From JADGRB01 sp036267635 (GTDB taxonomy: Bacteria > Myxococcota_A > Polyangia > Fen-1088), in NCBI GenBank assembly GCA_036267635.1, contig DATAVR010000006.1, forward strand, positions 131,117 to 195,116: a DNA stretch of 64,000 nucleotides, given 5' to 3'. The notes under the pieces were generated by a model. It was not told the DNA's origin. It saw only the letters and a list, made by a program, of their open reading frames with translations, and made no database searches. Positions 60,679 to 64,000 of the stretch are shown in pieces (the first letter of the stretch is position 1; the number at the start of each line of letters is the position of its first letter). A program made the position numbers and the translations under genes.

Positions 60679-63284
60679 AACTCGGCCCTCAGGCCCAAGG
60701 TCGGAAAGATCGGGAGCCCGGTCAAGGTCGAATACCCCTGGCAATTGTAGTTCGGGAACAGCGCCTCGGGGTTGGCGCGGTTGGTGACGTTTTGGATGTC
60801 GAGGTAGCCGGTGAAGATCCACTTGTCGTAGACGAAGCGGCGGTCGATGCGCACATCGCCCTGGAAGAACGGCGGCGCCCGCGCGGTGTCCGGGTTCCCT
60901 GGGATGCACTCGTACATGGCGTTGTTGGCGTTGAAGATGCCATTGATGAAGGGGGTGAAGGGATCGCCGCTCGTGTAGCGCAGCCGCGTTCCGAAGGTCC
61001 AGTTGTGCTCGGTCTGGTAGGAGGCGATGACCGTCAGGATGTGCGTCTGATCGAAGTCGTAGAGGTGATAGCCGTAGTTGTCCACGGTGGGGTCGTCGAG
61101 CCGGGTGGTGCGCGAGAGGGTATAGGCGACCCATCCGTAAAAGCCGCGCATGATCTGCCGCCGCAGCAACATCTCGAGGCCGTAAGAGCGCCCCTTGCCG
61201 AGGTTGGAGAGGTTGAGCGCCTGGCCGGTCATCGGATCGGTCATGTTGGTCGGCGTCACCAGCTGGTACATGTACTTGTCGTAAAGGGTCAGCTCGAGGT
61301 CGACCTGGAAGGGGAGCTTCTGATCGACGCCCACGCTGTACTGGAACGACCGCTGGTAGGTGAGGCCCGGATTGCCGAACAGCTGGGTCAGGTCCTGCGG
61401 CTGTGGCGACTCCGAGTAGAGGCCGACCCCCGCCTTGAGGACCGTCTTGGGGCTGACGGTGAAGAACGCCGAGAGACGCGGATCGAGCCACCAGGAGTTG
61501 CCGCTGGTGATGCGCGAGTTGCCGTCGAGCCGCAGGCCCGGCTGCAGGCGAAGGCGCGAGCCGAGCGCGATGTTCGACGAGAGGAACAGGCCCGGCTGCG
61601 CCCAGTTTCCGCTGGCCTTGGTGTTCTGCGGCGGGTTGGCCGAGAGCCCTCCGTTTCCGAACGCGGCCCCCGGCTGTCCGAACAGCGGCAGGGTGACGTC
61701 GTAGGAGAAGTGGCGCAGCGAAGAGTCGATCCCCATCTCCAGCGAGAACCGCTCCGACGGGTGGTAGGCGAGGGTGTCGCGCAGGTTGATCGACCAGATG
61801 GTGCTGTCGATCTTGATCGCGTTCACCGCCTCGGCGCCGGTGTCGTCGTAGCCGAGCGACAGCACGGCGTCGTTGCGCCAGCTGTGCGAAAAGCCGACCT
61901 GCCAGCGGGCGGCCAGCCGCTGGAACTGGATGGTGCTGTCGAACGAGAGCACCCGCGCCGTGTTGCTGTCCAAGATGTCGAGCGCGTCGCTCGAGCCGAA
62001 CGCGAAGATCGACGCCTGTCCGCCCAACAGCCGGTGCACGTACTTCACCTGGTAGTCGTAGAAGACCGGCGCGACGGTGAGGCCGCTCGGGACGACCGCC
62101 TTCAACACCTGGTCGACCCAGCTGCGGCGCACCGAGGCGAAGAAGCTGCCGTCGCCCACCGGACCTTCGACCATCGCCGCGCCGTCGTAGAGATCGACGT
62201 GGCCGGCGCCGTGCCACTCGTGCTTGGGATCGCGGGTGTGGATCTCGACCGCGCCACCCATGGCGTTGCCGTAGTAGGCGGAGAAATTGCCGGGAAAGAA
62301 GTCGATTCCCGTGATGACGTCGGAGTTGACGACGGCGGTGAGCGCCAGGAAATGAAACAGGAGCGGGATCTGAACCCCGTCCATGTAGACGACGGTGTCC
62401 TGCGGCGCGGAGCCGCGCACGATGAGCAGCCCCAGGCCGAACGGCGCCCGGGCGACGCCGGGGAAGTCCTGGATCACCTTCAGCACGTCCCCCTGCGTGC
62501 CGGGGACGGTGGTGAGCTCGTCGACCGAGACCTCGTGCACCGCGATCTCTTTTCGCTCGCGCGCGCCACGCACGACCGATTCGAAGGCGCCGTAGCGCTT
62601 GCGGTTCATCCGGTACTCGACCTCCTTCACCTTGCCGGCCTCGATCACCTCGTCGACGGTCAGGTCGTGGTGGGAGGATGAGACGATGCGGATCTTGACC
62701 GGACCTACCGGCAGCCCGCGCAGCGTGAAGCGTCCGTCGTAGCCGGTCTCGGCGGTCGCGCCGGCGCCCTCGACGCTGGCGGCGACGACCGGTGCGCGGG
62801 TGCCGCGCTCGATGACCTGGCCGATGAGCGAGACCGGCTTCTCGGTCGGGGGCGGCGGCGGGGGCGCGCGCTTGAGCACGAACTCGTAGCGGTATTCGAT
62901 CTCGACCGCGGTCGGCTTGCCGCCGATGATCGCGGGCGAGAACTGGAACTGCTTGACCGCCGCCTCCGCGGCGGGCGCGAAGCCGGGGTGCGGCCCCGGA
63001 TCGACGATCTTGATGGCGCCGACCGCCCCTTTTTCGTCGATCACGATCGACATCGTCACGGCGCCGGTGATGCCGGCCGCCTCGGCGTCGGGCGGGTAGG
63101 CGGCGGGAACGAAGTGGACCAGCGCCGGCGGCTTTACGGCCGCCTCGCCGGCATCGGGCTGCCCGGCCGCCTGTTGGGCGGCCGCGTCGGGAGAAGGGGG
63201 CGCGCCGGCGCCTCCGTCATTGGACGGCGGAGGCAGCTGTGCCTGCAACATCGCCAGGAGGAGTGCGGCGGGGAGATGACCCAT
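60675..63284 (-). CDS. TonB-dependent receptor with its own TonB-like domain
   Basis: The 869-residue protein has a signal peptide, an Ala/Pro stretch, a TonB C-terminal-like domain (about 58-138: PALVHFVPAAYPPDAEAAGITGAVTMSIVIDEKG to VEIEYRYEFV), a carboxypeptidase-regulatory-like beta domain (about 148-225), a plug (about 230-360: DVLKVIQDFPGVAR, LLIVRGSAPQDTVVYMDG, GGAVEIHTRD), and a 22-strand barrel ending in FPTLGLRAEF. Such receptors take up iron chelates, vitamins or sugar oligomers. A TonB domain on the receptor itself is unusual. It is the first gene of the exbB-exbD-tonB operon. Confidence 0.93.
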   Translation of the reverse strand: MGHLPAALLLAMLQAQLPPPSNDGGAGAPPSPDAAAQQAAGQPDAGEAAVKPPALVHFVPAAYPPDAEAAGITGAVTMSIVIDEKGAVGAIKIVDPGPHPGFAPAAEAAVKQFQFSPAIIGGKPTAVEIEYRYEFVLKRAPPPPPPTEKPVSLIGQVIERGTRAPVVAASVEGAGATAETGYDGRFTLRGLPVGPVKIRIVSSSHHDLTVDEVIEAGKVKEVEYRMNRKRYGAFESVVRGARERKEIAVHEVSVDELTTVPGTQGDVLKVIQDFPGVARAPFGLGLLIVRGSAPQDTVVYMDGVQIPLLFHFLALTAVVNSDVITGIDFFPGNFSAYYGNAMGGAVEIHTRDPKHEWHGAGHVDLYDGAAMVEGPVGDGSFFASVRRSWVDQVLKAVVPSGLTVAPVFYDYQVKYVHRLLGGQASIFAFGSSDALDILDSNTARVLSFDSTIQFQRLAARWQVGFSHSWRNDAVLSLGYDDTGAEAVNAIKIDSTIWSINLRDTLAYHPSERFSLEMGIDSSLRHFSYDVTLPLFGQPGAAFGNGGLSANPPQNTKASGNWAQPGLFLSSNIALGSRLRLQPGLRLDGNSRITSGNSWWLDPRLSAFFTVSPKTVLKAGVGLYSESPQPQDLTQLFGNPGLTYQRSFQYSVGVDQKLPFQVDLELTLYDKYMYQLVTPTNMTDPMTGQALNLSNLGKGRSYGLEMLLRRQIMRGFYGWVAYTLSRTTRLDDPTVDNYGYHLYDFDQTHILTVIASYQTEHNWTFGTRLRYTSGDPFTPFINGIFNANNAMYECIPGNPDTARAPPFFQGDVRIDRRFVYDKWIFTGYLDIQNVTNRANPEALFPNYNCQGYSTLTGLPIFPTLGLRAEF

Positions 63285-63470
63285 CGTCGGCAGGACAATG
63301 GACTACCCCGCGCAGCGTCGCGATGCCAAGGACCTTCCACACGGTCCGTGACGCCCACCCCGAGTTTCCTTTTCCCCCGCCGGGGGCTGCGGTATAAAGC
63401 GCCCTTGCCGCCCGCCTCGCGGGAGCTCTTGGGTCACACCGTCCGCTCCGATCCCCCATAAGGAGTCAAA

Positions 63471-64000
63471 ATGCTTTCACGCACCACGTCTTACTTTGCT
63501 TGCCTCGCCGCGCTCGTTTCCGCGCTCTTCATCGGGGGTTGCGCCAAGCCGGCCAGCAGCGGCAGCGGCGTGACCTGCAACTCCGATCAGACGGCCTGCG
63601 GGTCTGTCTGCAAGAACGTGCAGAGCGACAACCAGAACTGCGGCGCCTGCGGCACGGTCTGCCAGTCGGGTCAGATCTGCCAATCGGGGAAGTGCGCCTG
63701 CTCGTCGGGGATGCTGTGCGGGTCGTCGTGCGTGACGTCTGACGCCAACCACTGTGGGAGCTGCTCGACGGTCTGCCCGTCGTCGTCGCCGGTCTGCAAC
63801 AACAACCAGTGCAGCTCGAGCTGCAGCTCAGGACAGACGCAGTGCGGGACGGCCTGCACGAGCACCTCGACCGACTCCAACAACTGCGGCTCTTGCGGGA
63901 CCGTCTGTCCGGCGGGCGCGACCTGCAGCGGCGGGACCTGCGGGTGCTCGGGAAGCCAGAAGCTCTGTGGCTCGACGTGTCTCGACACCTCGGCCGACAA
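63471..64000 (+). CDS. Cys-rich lipoprotein, 3' end cut by window
   Basis: The ATG has AGGAG upstream, and TATAAA at 63393-63398 may be its -10 box. The frame stays open to the end of the window (176 codons seen), so the stop is outside. The signal peptide ends LFIGGC. The mature part is a series of Cys-rich units with conserved NCGxCGxxC groups (for example QNCGACGTVCQSGQICQSGKC, then NNCGSCGTVCPAGATC), about six Cys per unit. It resembles the 'tryptophan synthase alpha chain'-mislabelled or stigma-like surface lipoproteins of myxobacteria, which have no known function. It is divergent from the TonB receptor. Confidence 0.8.
   Translation, partial: MLSRTTSYFACLAALVSALFIGGCAKPASSGSGVTCNSDQTACGSVCKNVQSDNQNCGACGTVCQSGQICQSGKCACSSGMLCGSSCVTSDANHCGSCSTVCPSSSPVCNNNQCSSSCSSGQTQCGTACTSTSTDSNNCGSCGTVCPAGATCSGGTCGCSGSQKLCGSTCLDTSAD

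Overview
The window is very GC-rich and densely coded, with many 4-base stop/start overlaps, and it looks like a chromosome segment of a Myxococcota (delta-proteobacterial) bacterium. Several lines of evidence point there: lipoproteins with long Gly/Thr 'GTGG' linkers after the lipobox, a MYXO-CTERM sorting tail (51785-53494), a Ser/Thr kinase fused to an AAA ATPase and a helical repeat region, Cys-rich surface lipoproteins, an ECF sigma factor followed by a TPR-like membrane protein, and many outer-membrane beta-barrel genes. I see no tRNA, rRNA, CRISPR array, insertion sequence or prophage.

Layout. 1-2330: two outer-membrane-type proteins. 2335-20628: a plant cell-wall / hexuronate region holding glucuronate isomerase (uxaC), a polygalacturonase-like GH28 lipoprotein, a GH8 enzyme, two sister lectin-like lipoproteins, a VWA lipoprotein, and a minus-strand operon exuT-like transporter > porin > kdgK > eda. 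An orphan sugar-binding lipoprotein and an ECF-sigma pair lie in the same stretch. Together these genes suggest pectin or uronate breakdown, uptake and conversion to pyruvate plus glyceraldehyde-3-phosphate; altronate/mannonate oxidoreductases and dehydratases are not in the window. 20647-27063: kinase-ATPase, a YiiX-like peptidase/amidase, an MsrB-MsrA fusion and a small membrane protein.

27200-28620 is a small accessory-looking island: a perfect palindrome overlapping a promoter, a frameshifted gene with an intact partner, and a MazF/PemK toxin-antitoxin pair. 28770-31435 holds a ComEC-like metallo-beta-lactamase coupled to a DUF3006 protein, then a repeat-rich lipoprotein. 31542-37623 is a divergent double set of circularly permuted ATP-grasp, alpha-E and transglutaminase genes, a predicted but poorly understood amide-bond-forming system. 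37624-37940 is a gene-free stretch with a 23-bp perfect inverted repeat and tandem repeats.

37941-49897 carries PEP carboxylase, a five-gene operon (Dph6-like ATPase, three tandem paralogous outer-membrane proteins, a cobalamin-type binding protein), an OprB-like porin coupled to a SipW-like signal peptidase, a polytopic membrane protein with a metal- or FixH/YtkA-like partner, and a papain-like protein. 50065-55329 holds a HEAT-repeat protein, a MYXO-CTERM surface protein, a matrixin protease and an outer-membrane protein ending at a strong terminator. 55499-57781 is a copper-type P-ATPase. 57788-63284 is a self-contained TonB operon: a TonB-dependent receptor carrying its own TonB-like C-terminal domain, a lipoprotein, ExbB, ExbD and TonB. 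A Cys-rich lipoprotein runs off the right end. All functions are inferred from sequence reading alone.
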